From Tricholoma matsutake (lineage: Eukaryota > Basidiomycota > Agaricomycetes > Agaricales > Tricholomataceae), in contig AP026549.1 of assembly GCA_026075535.2 (NCBI GenBank), positions 2,418,001-2,482,000 of the forward strand: a DNA stretch of 64,000 bases, read 5' to 3'. Every line of letters begins with the position of its first letter. The first letter of the stretch is position 1. The notes beneath the pieces were generated by a model. The model was given only the letters and a program-made list of their open reading frames with translations. It was not told the DNA's origin and made no database searches. The translations under genes and the position numbers were made by a program. Positions 1 to 11,852 of this stretch are shown piece after piece.

Positions 1-960
1 GTAGGAACTATACTGAGAGGTATTGAGAGATCCTCTGGCTTGACTGAAGAAAGCGCAGGAATAGTTGCTGGTAAATTGGGAATGGCAGGCTTTAGAGACT
101 GGGCTAACAACAAATATGCCTGTCTTGATTAATGATTGACATGGACTAAGACTTCACCAGGTTCAACAAGAGTAGTGACTCACTCAAGAGCATTGAGTTT
201 CCCTTCGAGAATGAGTTTCTCCTGCTGTATTTTCTGATGAGATTGTAGAAGAGCTAAATACCCTTCTTGTGAACTTGCTGTCATAGTGCTGTGGTGTGAT
301 CTTGAGCGGGAGGATGGAATTTGACTCTGCCAAGTAGTGAGTACAAATATAACATATAAATAAAGCAGACTTTCACCTCAAAGGAGTCCCATGAATGGTT
401 CACAAGCGAACTACAGCGACTTTCCGAGCTAGGTATTCCATGATCTTCCACCTGAGGGTAGTATGAATCTACCAAAAGGCTAGGAGAGGGTTCTTTGAAT
501 TGACTGAGATTAGATGCTTGGTATAGGGCATGGTTTAGATCCATGGTAGACTGGTTGGTATGTGGTTTGTGGTTTGGTATGAGTCAAACTCCCATGTTAT
601 AATTGGTACAAAACAATATATATCAATTGATACAATTCATTGTCATCGTACACATGTGTAAACATATAAGGTCCATAAGTACATAAGGTCTGCATATGTA
701 TATAAGGTGTCTGCATAGTATACAACCGCCGGGGGAGTACTGACTAGTACTGATAAGAGCATATATGTCATGAAATTAACGTGAACAAGAAACAGGCTGA
801 CGAGATCTTGAACCATGAGCTCCACAGCTGCCTCTCCCACTGCTGGATGTTGCGACGGTATGACGAGAAGCTACCGAGTTGGAGAGATCTTCCCCCCCAG
901 TCAAACTGCTCATATGTCCTGCCAAAGTGTCTTTGCCTAAAGATTTGAGTTTTTTCTGCA
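1..960. other. No confident gene; short coiled-coil-like minus-strand reading frames
   Basis: I recognise no gene here. On the minus strand two short stretches look protein-like: one from an ATG near 960 (Ser/Gly-rich, about 60 residues) and one from an ATG near 283, a Gln/Glu/Lys/Leu-rich stretch of about 34 residues ending at a TGA and resembling a coiled coil. They lie just downstream of the FunK1 remnant. The second FunK1 copy at 34.6 kb is also followed by a coiled-coil gene, so these may be remains of an equivalent gene. That is weak inference from position and composition only. Confidence 0.2.
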
Positions 961-1000
961 TCCCACCAAGGTGGTTGTCATGAATACCAAGAGAAAGCTT

Positions 1001-3068
1001 TCATACCCGGGATGGAGAACCAGCCGATAGTGGTTCAAATGGGACTGATGTAATGGCCTCACGAGGAAGGGACTGCAATGTTTCATTGAAGATCTTGATC
1101 ACTGCATCATGCGACACAGGCGCAGGCATTCCAGGAGAAGAGTACATGGCTTTTAAGAGCTTCTCAATGCATTCTTTAAGATCTTCAAAATAGGGCGTGA
1201 AAAACCTAAGAATCAGCGAGTTGAGTTCACACATGGCACCAAGTTTGGCAGTCCCAATTGCACAAAGAGAGTTTGATGTCTGGAACCATGATGACAGAGG
1301 GATGCTGCTGAACTGACATAACTCTTCCTGGGTCCGGATGGCACCTGGGCCACTCAAGTTGGTGCAGATATAGATCAAAACAAAAAAGAGGGACTCGAGA
1401 TCGTGATGAGGAGCATGTCATAACTTCATCCTCTTCACGAGGAGTTTGATTGCCATAAATGGTGCAGTTCCCTATAGGATGGATAAACAAGAATTGGAAA
1501 TGGCATGTAAAAGGATATGAACTGTACGAGAGCCAGGTGCTAACAGACGGCTTTTGCTTAGGGTTATGGCATATTCAAAATCGATCAATAATCCAGGACA
1601 TAAATCTCCTGGATTGTCTTCTGAACAGAATAGAAGGATGTTGTTGTAGCTGATGTCCTGATGTATCAAGTCATTCTTTTGGTACAGTTCTTTGAGTACT
1701 AATTATCAAAAAAAACATTGAGCACAAATCAGGGAGAGTGAGAGATACATACCAATAGTAATGTCATGGAGAGCTGATATCAGCTCTCTCTTCAAGTGAA
1801 AAGACGCAATATGGTCATTGATAGAAGATGAGACAATTCTTTGCCAAACCCAAACTTTGGATCTTGCCTTGCCAGATAATATCTGTAGAGAGCTTTTCGC
1901 CATTGATACAGACATCTTCTCCACAAAAAAACTGAGAAACACCTTCCACCCCTTGCAGACATTGTAGGAGCTTGTATTCTGCCATAGGACATGAAGACTC
2001 AATCCATGAGTCCTTGAGGATAAGTCTCCTCCCTTCAAATTCAACCTCCCACACCCTTGTAGTGTGCCCGACCAGCGACTGAGTCTCGAAGATAGCTTTG
2101 ATGACTTTGAACTTCTTGCCATCACAGATGATATGTGTCACCTTATCCCAGTCATCCGTCAGCATGGTCAGATCATAGCCCACCACACTCTTGGGTGCAA
2201 AGCAAAACCCAATCATGACTCGCAGAAACCTGAGCGAATCAGCGAGATGCGGCTCCCCAATACAGCAGGCAGACAAGTGTAGCTGCCCTTGGTGGTCTGT
2301 GACCATTACTCTGAAATTGAAATTGCCCCAGATACTGAGGATTGGGACGAGGATGTGATTGGGCTGTGTGGTAAGAATGATGTATGATTTATCGGTGACA
2401 GTGTTGGAGATTTTCTTTGTTTCATGCTCTTAGGTGGTTACCTCAGTTATGGCTCAAACAGAGGTCCATGTAGTGGGAGATGACTTAACAACATCAAGAA
2501 GCATTATGTCAGGTTTTCGGGAGATTGGGGATCCCTCAAGTACTGTGTCACAGAAGTTGGCATTCCACGTTCTGACTCGCTTCACCCCTATGATAGTTGC
2601 AATATCTTTGCAAATTTGGTTGAGAAAATCAGCAAGTTTCATCTCGCTCTGCATCCTTGTGCTCTGCATCTTCTTTCGATCAGGAGAGCGGGAGATGTCA
2701 GGAAGATTCCACTTGTTTGCCTGCAAATTATAGCAGGAGAGCTGATGGAGGAGGTGTTCGGAAGGGGCAATCAGTAGTTTTGAATCTGGGAAAAGGCCCC
2801 CATCCAAAGCAAGAAGTTCAATTACTTTATCGATATATGAATCTGTGGAACTACGGATGTCGATGTTAAGAAGGGTTTCAAGCTCCCCTAAGCTCTTTGG
2901 GGATTGGTTGTGAGGTAGACGGATACCAGATGTGCGGTGGCTGATGGGTGTCTCAGGCCTCTGAATATCTATGATGGCTTTGTCAACCTTGTAAGATGTG
3001 GGGGAAGTGTCTAGTACCTCTGTGTTGTTTCGATTGGCTGCGCTAGGATGGGATGTGAGATTGGTCAT
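1001..3068 (-). pseudogene. FunK1-type fungal protein kinase, decayed copy
   Basis: Remains of a FunK1 kinase, a large basidiomycete family of unusual eukaryotic-like protein kinases. The likely start is the ATG at 3068. The catalytic-loop motif LIHQDISYNN is encoded near 1640-1670 and the DFG-equivalent (LLIDFEYA) just after. The C-lobe motif HDLES plus an aromatic/hydrophobic run follows near 1390-1420. A GT-AG intron (GTATGT...TTAG) lies near 1700-1755. The gene is broken. Aligned by eye to the second copy at 34.6 kb, the frame runs straight through an in-frame TGA (2454-2456) and TAA (2430-2432). The frame must also shift near 1850-1870 between the N-lobe and the segment ending before the intron, and again between the DFG region and HDLES. 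The kinase is therefore not expected to be functional. FunK1 genes are often scattered among transposons, as here. Confidence 0.8.
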
Positions 3069-3138
3069 TGTTGTTTTGTTCAAGCAAAAGGTTCGAGTCA
3101 AAGCTGTTCTGAAACGTGTTTGGGTTAGTCATCAATTG

Positions 3139-3172
3139 TTTTTTTTTCTTTTTTTTTTTTCTTTTTTTTTTT
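3139..3172. repeat. Poly-T tract
   Basis: About 34 bases almost entirely T with two C interruptions, just upstream (on the minus strand) of the FunK1 remnant. It could be a promoter-type T-rich tract or the A-tail of a retroposed copy; no other sign of retroposition was found. Confidence 0.6.
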
Positions 3173-3374
3173 GGTGGAATGCTTGAGCCCGAAGCTCTGG
3201 TCAACTCCGACAACTGACAAGGTCAGCATGGGAGGACGCGCTGAGTTAGGGAAATCATTGCTGAAGACCCAAAAATATCACCTAGGGGAAATACCTTTAT
3301 GTACGCTACCATGTGCCAGCAGTGTTGGACTTGCCATCTCAAAGATTATAGGATAGGGCCGTGGCCCTAAACTA

Positions 3375-3790
3375 TTATCTATTCCACCCCGGAGGGCAGC
3401 AAGATGAAATACCAACTAAAACCCCTTGCTGCCAGATCCAGTTATTCGGCAGACTGTCTTCATCCTTTAGGACTCCACTCCAGGTTTGGAGTATAATTCC
3501 CTGTGTCAGAGCACTTCTGTCTTGCAGCTTCCTGTTTGTGGACAGGATGTCTAAGTGTAGTTGTTGGTTTACTTGTGCTACCCATCTATTGTGGATCTCA
3601 TCTGGTGAGTGGAACTTGTCTGGAACCCCTTTGAAGAACAAAATCATTACCAAGATTAATAGCCCCTCTTGGTATTGTATTTGTTTCCTCATCCAGATCA
3701 GGATATATGGCTTTTATTGCATTAACTTGGGATCACTGCAGACCTCATTGTGACAGATTTGCATAGGGATTAGAAGGCTGACAAATCTCT
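3375..3790 (-). pseudogene. RNase H-like protein fragment, non-LTR element type
   Basis: A minus-strand frame (3375-3692) contains NRWVAQ, a run ending in TWSGVLKDEDSLP, then VLVGI. This matches the pattern I know from basidiomycete RNase H-like proteins associated with Tad-type non-LTR retrotransposons. Just upstream, in a different frame, sits a plausible continuation (AIKAIYPDLDEETN followed by INLGNDF), so one frameshift separates the halves. No reverse transcriptase was found nearby, making this an isolated C-terminal relic. Recognition rests on memory of family wording, not on catalytic residues. Confidence 0.45.
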
Positions 3791-3869
3791 GCAACCAAGT
3801 TTCCAATAGTTCTCTCCATTGTCCATTGTGAAGAACAAATTCCAGGCCCAATTCAAACAGTTTCAGGTG

Positions 3870-5590
3870 CAAGATGTGTTAGAGCATGAATACTCTGCTG
3901 CACAAAATGAAGTCTTTCTGGACACCGCTGACAGTAGAGGACTTGAAATTCACTACAAAAGTCATTGATGGGATAGATAGAAGAGGATTCATTGCATAGG
4001 CCATCAGCAGGACCAAAGGTGGTTCATGGGTAACAAGTGAGATATGTGCAATATGCAATCCTGATCACACCATTCATCATCATCACTCTCTTGAACATCC
4101 TGCCTCCAGTTCTCGATGGATTACCTTCATCTCTTTTGCATTATATGAAATACACTTCCCTAATTCTATCCCCATCCTCTGATCAATAGCTCATTGTGTC
4201 ACTGTTGAGCTATGTTCGAGTTATTGCCTTTTTTGGAATACTTGCTTCAACCTACCTCTCTAGTGTATGGCATGGCCTCTCCTGCTATCTGGATGGACTA
4301 TAGCTCAAGGGAATTTCATAAGATATATTACTATGCACTATTTTATGTACCATATTGAGAAGCTGAAGCTCTGCTAGCCTTTGGTGAGTGAGTATAACCT
4401 ATCTTAATATATTGACTCTCCATCCCTCTTGTACAGACTCATGGACCATTCCAAGGTGTTAATTCTACTTATAGTACCTTGGTATGCTCGTACATATTGC
4501 CAATAATGGGTACCATGACCTGGCATTGAGTAACAAGGAGATTAGGTGAGTAGGTGTAGATCCTACTCTGTAGCTTGAAGTATTGACTATTATATAATTG
4601 ACTTGTAGGCTATAAATATAGGGTAGGTGACTACCCTAACTGCTCAGAAGAAGATTTGGACAATAGGAAATGTGCATGACCAATTATGAGCAAAGTTCTG
4701 TTCTGTTGATGGGAAACCCATGCCCCTGTGAGCCAGGACCTCAGTCCCATCTCATTAGACATACAGACCTTTTATTTAATTCACCTATAGACCTGGAAAA
4801 TGAAGAAAGTGAACGCTTTTGTGCCACGGATCTCATGCAGCAAGTATTCCTCCTCCCCACCCCTAGTTCGCTTTTTTGACTATCTTATCCCATGTAGCTT
4901 TGATGGTAGGCTCTCCCCATAGTTTGTAAGGTCTCTATTATACATTTATGATGCTCGCTCATGCAGTGGGATGAACAGGAGAGCTGGTGAGTCACCATCT
5001 CTGATATCACACTAACACATAATTTGACATCCACCCACTGGCCCCCTAGTCTCTATACTTGGTATACCACTCTATATGGTACCCTTACACCCTTTTGGCT
5101 GTACAACTTTGGTCCTGATCCACATGCCAGCTCAGCAGTGGGTACCCTCTCCTCCTCCCCTACATTTTCGCTTTTTTCCCACTGTAGTCACTGCCTTATG
5201 GGCTAGAGCACTTATCCCTATCATGTACATAGACCTTGACATGATTTTATTGGCCTGGATATCAAGGGAGAGCCTCAGGCATAAGTACAACAATCTCTCA
5301 TTCTCACTTCAAGAAGGTAGTGCTCTAGCAGGCTTATCAGGGCAGGTAAAGTGGAAAGGATGGCAGGTAGTCATTCTATGTACACATGTAGCTAATGTAA
5401 GCAAAAGAAACCAAGGGAAATGGAGCAGAATGAAGGAAATAGTGAGCTCGCTGTCAGAGACAGTGAGCACAATGTTAGCTGATGTGGGCGGACATAAGCC
5501 GACAGTGATGGGAGAAATTGATGGCCTTGATGGTGACAGTAGCCGATGACACTGATGGCAGGTACTGATGTCCAGCACATGCTGTAGATG
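3870..5590. other. No recognisable gene
   Basis: AT-rich sequence with a TATAAATA box near 4613-4620. The longest frame (5076-5549, plus) lacks any motif I know and has a composition unlike the neighbouring proteins. It could contain old LTR sequence, but I found no paired copy in the window. Confidence 0.4.
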
Positions 5591-5655
5591 TCTTGGAGGA
5601 GTCTACACTATATTTATTCAAGGTTTATCAGAGGAGGGCCATACACATTTAATTC

Positions 5656-5701
5656 CCTCTTATTAGAGGACCTCATATGTAGCTCCACCTCTAATAAGAG
5701 G
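5656..5701. repeat. Perfect 14-bp inverted repeat hairpin
   Basis: CCTCTTATTAGAGG at 5656-5669 is repeated as its exact reverse complement at 5688-5701, with an 18-base loop. It lies just past the 3' end of the TET/JBP-like gene (minus strand) and could be a terminator-like hairpin or the end of a small mobile element. Confidence 0.7.
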
Positions 5702-5776
5702 TGATTGGTGGGATTATCAGGTGCAGGAAAGACTCCTATTACAGTTGCTAGTCCTCAGATAATCATAGTAATAATG

Positions 5777-7785
5777 CTATTTGTCCAAGTTCAGCTGATG
5801 TGCACATGGTGCTATCTTTACTGGAAAGTACTTTGCATACTTTGTGAATGCTGCTTGGGCACTCATTCCGTAGTCCACTTTACCCAAGTCCCCTGCTTCA
5901 ACAGCTTCTCCAATTGTTGCATACCCTGTCTCTGATGTCTGGTACATGGTTGCCTGGTTGAAGTACACCAGGCTTCCTTGACCGCATTCATCACCTGCTG
6001 TGATAGGCCTGGAGTTTGCAGGAGTTGGTCACTGCAGACCATCTGTTGCCAGGAACTGAATAGCTGGGGTGCAGTAAGATGGGTAAAAAAACCCCTTTGG
6101 GAGACCTACCATGAATGTCAATGTTGAAGTGGTATAGGAGGGAGGATGGGTATAGAAGGAGCACCCAGGGTGGGAGCTCAATCACAACCCCTGCCTCCCA
6201 GATGACAAGCCAGGACCTCATTGTGTGGTCGAAGTTCGCTGAAAACCCCGTGAGCAAACTTTCTCCAAAAGAAAGGTGCACTGACTGCCAGGAAGCTCAT
6301 AGACCAGCAGGGTGCAGATGCCCACTATGTTTTTTCGGTCTGCATGGGGGCCACAGTGTACTCGCACCTGATTTGGGAAGGAGGCATTTATGCACAGGTT
6401 CCAATACATGCCAAAGAGAGGCACAATGCCCCTCTTCTTGTACCAACTGGAGGATTCATCAAAGCACTTGGCAACCCTGGGAAAAACCTGCTGCATGACC
6501 TGCTCCACCCACCTGCTGTGTGGGCATCAGAAAGAGAGGAGCCAAGCACTCCAATGGCTCACTTTATCCGAATTATGATGGGTGCCTTCATGAAGACTTC
6601 AACTTTTGCAAGGTTGTTTTTGTGGAATGCAGTGAGATCGGCGCTCTAAAATCCCGGGGGTGTCAGAAGACCCCCTTGGGCTTCAGGATGGATGGACTTA
6701 CCCATTGGTACTGTCGCTGGTGCCCAATAATACAGGGGAAGTGGGGCCCATGGGGCCCGAGCTTGCACTTCTTCTCAAGTGATTGGTCCATGAGGGCATC
6801 GCCGAGTAGGGCCTGTGTTGCTTTGGAGAGCTCACCAGTCTGAGAGTGGAGCCACTGGGCTTAAAAGGAGTGGTAGGTGAACACACAGCCATTGGCATCC
6901 ACAAGGAAGGTCCCCCGCTCTTTCAGAACACTTTCCCTGTGATCAGTGGGGTTTCCACACACAAGGGATCTACTTACCTGGGGGGCACTGGGTAGGGGAT
7001 GGGGAAGAACACCTGCAGTAGCTGCAGGATCTCTCCACTTTCATACAACCCCCTGAGCTCTTCCTGTATTTTTTTTGGCAGGGCCCAACCCTGCTGCATT
7101 GAGAACTCATCCAAGCACACCGCCTCTCCCTCTCGGAAGGTCTGCTCATGAAGCTGGCGCATTCTGCCCTCACTCACGCCTGCCTTCTGCTCCTGCTTCT
7201 CTCTCCCTGCCCTCAGCCTCTTCAACCCAAGGCCCCTCTTCCTGACCCTTTTGCTCACGGGGGCAGCCACTTCCAGGGGCTGAGTCACCTTGATTGAAGC
7301 TGGCGCAGTCTTTCGTCGCTTCTTTGGCACTGGAGCAGGCACTGGAGCGAGCAGCTTGGGGGACTGCTGGGCTGTGGATGGAGGGGCACACAGTGATCCA
7401 TAGCTGTCTTGCTCTTAGCAAAGGGGTGAAAGGAGATAAAGGAAGCCTGAGTTGCTCATGTCCACAATCCACCAGCATTCCCCCCCATCTCATGCGCACA
7501 CTTCTGGCTCTCCACCTGGTAAGCTGGGGGATCGGGTTCACTGAGGTCTGAATCATAAATGCAGGGGAGGGCTTCTTCCACCAGCTGCCAGTTTTGAGGC
7601 TTGAGTGTAGTGGACTCTGGGGTGAAACAGCTGCCTTTCAAAGCTCCTTTCTGAAGCAGGGTCCCAAGTTGGAGGCCAGAGGATTGAAGTGCCAGGAAAT
7701 CATATTTAATCTCGGAGTCACGAGCCTTGATTGTGGCTGCACAAGAAAGTGGTTCATTGCAGGCAACATAGTCACTGAGAAGCAT
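5777..7785 (-). CDS. TET/JBP-like 2-oxoglutarate/Fe(II) dioxygenase, possibly decayed
   Basis: Predicted DNA oxygenase of the fungal TET/JBP family, which oxidises 5-methylcytosine and is expanded in basidiomycetes alongside KDZ transposons. The core exon (about 6265-6508) encodes GMYWNLCINA then VHCGPHADRKN, whose H-x-D would bind iron. It is spliced (GTCAGT...TTTCAG) to MRSWLVIWEAGVVIELPPWV and YPSSLLYHFNIDIH, with a candidate distal His in YHFN. A further intron leads to a segment with GSLVYFNQATMYQTSETGY. Upstream (6976-7342) is a basic Lys/Arg-rich exon with a donor GTAAGT at 6976, and plausible N-terminal coding reaches about 7785 or even 8196. One frame between 6650 and 6950 carries stops, so either more introns exist or the gene is damaged. 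It lies just outside the left inverted repeat of the Plavaka segment. The family call rests on motif pattern only. Confidence 0.6.
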
Positions 7786-7789
7786 TTGT

Positions 7790-8235
7790 AGGCGACAGGG
7801 TGTGGCATAGAGGAGGGGAGGGGGGCTGTAGGAGATTCAGTGAGGGAAACAGACTCAACCACTGTAGACCTGCACACACCTCATCTGATTTAACAGCAGT
7901 GTTCTCTCTGGAGTAGGGTCAAGTGCTTGAGGTGATGCAGTGCTTGTGAAAGGGGGGGATGATGGAGTCAAGGAGGAGGATGCTGCCCTTGTGGCACCAT
8001 CCCGGCAGAGATGAGAAGATGGTGGTGGTAGTAAAAAGAGAGGTGGGGAAGATGGTGAGGCCCCCACGTCATCAAGCTCGGCAATGAGGAGCATGCATGG
8101 CAATTCGGCAGGGGATGGTGTTTGTAGGATAAACGAAAGAAATCGTGTTATATAAGTGGGTACATTCGACATGTGATCGCGATGCAAAACAGTCACAGTT
8201 CTTCAAATCAGCAAAAATGTCACCTGATGCTTTGT
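7790..8235. other. Possible 5' coding/leader of the TET-like gene
   Basis: A minus-strand frame (7855-8196) is Ser/Pro-rich with no known domain. It may be the first exon of the TET/JBP-like gene or its leader; nothing else is recognisable. Confidence 0.25.
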
Positions 8236-8345
8236 TGGGTCAAATAAGATGGGTGTAAACCAGGCCATTGTCCGGAAATTTGCATTGGATATCCTTCCAA
8301 CAGCGAGGCTTTGCTAGTCAAAACCATCTGAGTGATGCATGAGTG

Positions 8346-8372
8346 AGACAAGTAAGACAAGTAAGACAAGTA
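8346..8372 (+). repeat. Triple 9-bp tandem repeat AGACAAGTA in left inverted repeat
   Basis: Three exact copies of AGACAAGTA. The mirrored copies lie at 18523-18549. Subterminal repeats of this kind often serve as transposase-binding sites; that role is inference. Confidence 0.75.
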
Positions 8373-8445
8373 AGATGGAGTGTCAAGCTTCAAGTTCAAG
8401 AGTTGGGTTAGTACTTATATGGCCATATGTCACATGACACAAGCT

Positions 8446-8469
8446 CAAAAGTGTGCATGCACACTTTTG
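8446..8469. repeat. 24-bp perfect palindrome in left inverted repeat
   Basis: A perfect palindrome centred on GTGCATGCAC with A/T-run flanks. The identical palindrome is in the right repeat at 18426-18449. It is a candidate protein-binding site or cruciform. Confidence 0.85.
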
Positions 8470-8897
8470 CTCAAGGTTACATCATCAAGGTTACATCATC
8501 AATCAAGACTCTCAATCTGGAAAAAAATAAACATTCTGAGTCAGTGAGTTATTTCAGGTCACCGTGGGCCAAATGACTTTTCACCTCTCTATTTTCAAAG
8601 AATCTGTGAATGGTACATGTCGACTGTCTGTAATGTGTCTGAGTCCAAATCCTCCTGCCAGGATTCCGCATCCGAAAGCTCTTTGTCAGAGGTCCCTCCT
8701 AGCAGTTCATTTTCTAAAATTGATCATATATACAAGTATCACCCTCCTCCAAGACAACAGACAAAAAGACACAGTGCATCTATACAGGAGGCTAGGGGTT
8801 GTCCAAATTGAGACAGCTAAAATAAAATTCAAGCAGAAAAAATGACTTCAGCATGCCAAACTAAGCCCAACTTAGACAGGGCTCAACCATTCTCCCC

Positions 8898-10459
8898 TCA
8901 GCTGTATGGGTGGTAGTACCCAGAGGTGTAGCCAAATGATCCATCACCTGGTGGGAGCGCTTGGCTGGTACTGCTAGCACTTGCATCAAATGGTCCTGGA
9001 TTCTGGTAAATGAACCCATCCTCTGCCAACCATTGTTGGTACTTAGGATCAACATAAGCAGGCATGAAGCTGGGGGTGTAGCCAGGGCCTATTGTATAGT
9101 TGGCCGCACCGTACACATTTGAAAGAAATGGTGCCTCCCCAGGATTGGAAGGCATTCCTGGGATGTCACCTCGCAAAGTCATGGCAGGGTCAAATGGAGC
9201 CTGCCCATTACCGGAGAAAGGCTCTGCCCAGCTGTCTGGCTGCTCGGTGGGAACAGGAGCTGGCTGAGAGGATGGGCCCATTGAAGGGACGATGGCTGGG
9301 CCTGGTTCATCCCTGCTGTATCCCATGTTCCAGATTCTCCTCTGTGTCATCTCCTCTTCTGGGTCATCCCAAAGAGCCCTCAGCTGCTCAGTTAGCACAT
9401 GTTGCTTGTTCTTCCATTTATCACCACTAAGGTAAGTCGAGGGCTTTCCCCTTTTACTCACCCACTTGTCTCCATCCCTGGACTTACCAGCTGCTTTTGA
9501 ACTAGCATTTTTCTCAGCAACCTCCTGCAATGCTGAGCAGAGCTTGAGCAGGGGTGAGTGACAGAATGTGATCCATGACCCATGCACCTGAAACCCAGGT
9601 GTGGCATGAAGAGCTCCTTGTTCAACATCACAGCTGGTGACTTCACAACCTCGGCCACGAAAGCCTTCAGCCCATCGCTCCCAAAGAGCTCGAAGACCTT
9701 TCCCTGTCAATAGTTAAGCTTGGTCCAACCTCTTCATACAGCATGAACTTCAGCTTACCTCTTCATCAAGCCTGTGGATGTAGCCTTGGTTGTCAAGCAA
9801 TTCTTTTGCCTTGCAGGCGGCATGCTTGGCATTCTTTCCCGCTAACTGCTCCTCTGAGCACCCCAAAGCCTGCTCTTCCAACAGGTCCAGCTTGTAGAAG
9901 TGGTGCACATTTTGTCTTGCAAGGCTGTAGATGTTGGTCCATGAAGTCTGGACCTGCTTGCCAACCTGTAGCTAGCATCAAAAGCATACCCCGAGTCCTC
10001 GGAATTTAGATGCACATGAGCAACCATATCCTCGGGCCAAGACATGGAATCTACTTCAACAACTTTAACACTCATGAGCAAAACACCGGTTAACTGGAGT
10101 GCCGGGCACTTGCCAGTTTGTCTCAACTGCTCATACTCCACCTTCGCCCAGCGGAGTGAATTGACTGCACTCTCCTGCCATGCAGCCATGTCCTCAAAGC
10201 CAAGGGTCGCAATCACGAGCCCACTCATCCTATTTTTGGCAGTTAACTCAAAGTAGTCCATCATGTCTGAGCTGATCTTCACCTTCTGAGAGTAGCAGGA
10301 CCCAGATGTGGCAGTCTTCCCAGCACTTGCCTTCCTGTATTTGCTTGACCTCTTCTGAGATGACTCGATATTGGAAGGGCACGAGCCTGCAGACTCTGAG
10401 GATGAGGAGGAGCCTCCCTTGATCCGCCTCTGCTTCCCTTTTCCACCAACCATCTCCAT
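8898..10459 (-). CDS. Unrecognised Ser-rich protein carried inside the Plavaka segment
   Basis: I do not recognise this gene. It starts at the ATG at 10459. The N-terminus is basic and Ser-rich (about residues 1-50) and is followed by a compact domain containing SSDMMDYFELTAKNRMSGLV. A clear intron runs from 9758 (GTAAGC) to 9704 (CAG). Upstream of it the coding frame reads ...YIHRLDEE and continues as GKVFELFGSDGLKAFVAEVV. The C-terminal third is Pro/Gly/Tyr-rich and ends GYTSGYYHPYS. Two frame changes are needed. One near 9971-10030 could be a 60-nt GT-AG intron. One near 9600, between ELFMPHLG and GFQVHGSW, has no obvious intron and may be a frameshift. It shares the interval between the inverted repeats with the transposase, so it may be element cargo. 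Confidence 0.5.
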
Positions 10460-11393
10460 TGAAAGTGGGGCAACCGGTGTGACTTTGGTTTTGACTCTTA
10501 GTAGGGGAAGGGACGAATCTGGAACTGCTGTTGGAAGTGCCAGTTAGAGATGAGTTTGCGCATTGCTCACAAGCCTCACCTCAAGTCAGTGTCATGACTG
10601 ACATTGCCTGGAGGTCTGGAGGTCTGTCATGACATCAGCGCTTCACCAGCCTGCAGTTAACATCATGACCAAACTGGTCTAGGGTCAAGGTGACAGATCC
10701 CTGGAACCCCTGCCACCAGTGTGGCGCAATTTACATTTTCCTCATTCGCCCTTAGGTCAGGACCATGGCTGACCTTGCATATACTGATCAAGCTGCCAGT
10801 GGTCTTAGATCTGTAATGATATGGTGAGTACTTGACCAAAGCTTGCAGTGAGAGCAACATGATGCAGAGCTTATTCAAGATTGCCATGGTCAAAAAAGCC
10901 ACTATTTGGTGTGAGGGTCTGATCAGTCAGAAGAGGTGAGTGCTTTTGATCATTACCTTGCCAGTGGTATCAGTGCAGTGCCATTCCAAATCCATCGATT
11001 GAATTACTATAAATTGAATCAGCAGGCTTTCACAGAGAGCGAGAGCGAGCCATAGCACACATGTTTTAACTTTCTTCCTTACATGCTCTTGTGGGAGCCA
11101 TTCATTGACAGGGAAGTAATACTATCCTATAAATAGATCTTGATCGATCACTCAAGCGCTCAAGTACTCACGTAGCTGAGTGCTCTCCATCCTGACCCCA
11201 CTGAGTCCGATGACTGACCGTGTCATGAATCATTGAATCTGGGGCTCAGTGCTTAAGCCTCATCTGGGTATTGAATGACCAGAGGATACTCCTGTGCATA
11301 GTTATGTATGCTGGTTTCCACATCTCATCTCATCAAAGCTTGAAGTGATGCTTCATTTATGCAATAAAACTACATTCTGGGTTCTACAGTGCC
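10460..11393. other. No gene; diverged internal duplication
   Basis: Noncoding by appearance. Two stretches (about 10580-10680 and 10750-10870) share scattered wording around TCATGAC/CTGACCTTGC and GCTTGCAGT, suggesting an old direct duplication. A TATAAATA-like box occurs near 11128. Confidence 0.35.
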
Positions 11394-11852
11394 CTACTTG
11401 ATATCTTCGGCTAATTTCTTTATGGCGGACTCTGTCAAGGGAGTAGCAGTGCTAGTAGGAGTCAGTATTACTTCTACATCTCTAGTGTCTTCAGCACTTT
11501 GAGCATCCTCAATAGCCATTCTCTCACTGCCTTGAGACTGACTGGTCTCAGAAGTGCTGTCTTCAGAGATGCATCCAGCAGATGGCTGAACATCAACTTC
11601 ATCCATGGAGGCGGACACCTGATTGCTGCTTTCTGGATCCCCAATTTCATGGAAATAATCCTGCATGTGAGCGATGTCCTCACTCATTTCCTCCACCCAA
11701 ATATGAGCTATCTGAACTTGGTCCCGCAATGATTGCAAAACACATTCTCCCTCTAACACCCGATTTGAAGCAACCTGCAGCTCTAAATGCAGTGTATCCC
11801 GCATCGCCCAAGCTATCACCAATTCTTGATGTTGAGATTTTTTGTCAAACAT
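11394..11852 (-). CDS. Small acidic coiled-coil-like protein, unrecognised
   Basis: An open frame of 152 codons from an ATG at 11852 to a stop at 11394. The first half (MFDKKSQHQELVIAWAMRD onwards) is rich in Leu, Gln, Glu and Val with heptad-like spacing. The second half is Ser/Thr/Glu-rich and probably disordered, with no known catalytic motif. It sits between the other two unknown minus-strand genes of the Plavaka segment. Confidence 0.4.
   Translation of the reverse strand: MFDKKSQHQELVIAWAMRDTLHLELQVASNRVLEGECVLQSLRDQVQIAHIWVEEMSEDIAHMQDYFHEIGDPESSNQVSASMDEVDVQPSAGCISEDSTSETSQSQGSERMAIEDAQSAEDTRDVEVILTPTSTATPLTESAIKKLAEDIK

Larger units (their letters stand above)
8236..8715 (+). repeat. 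Left 480-bp inverted repeat
   Basis: It begins TGGGTCAAATAAGA and ends TTCATTTTCT, and pairs base for base with 18180-18659 reversed. By hand I count about 20 mismatches, nearly all transitions. It carries a 24-bp perfect palindrome and a 9-bp triple tandem repeat. Confidence 0.9.

Noticed and set aside
4140..5000. Solo LTR suggested by a TATAAATA box and nearby TG/CA words
   Set aside because: No second copy in the window, no clear borders and no duplication.
5076..5549. 157-codon plus-strand ORF
   Set aside because: No motif, no neighbouring splice signals that extend it, and composition unlike a protein.
8228..8667. Target-site duplication at the outer edges of the 480-bp repeats
   Set aside because: Bases flanking 8236 (GCTTTGT) and 18659 (GAGGGTA) do not match at any length from 2 to 9.
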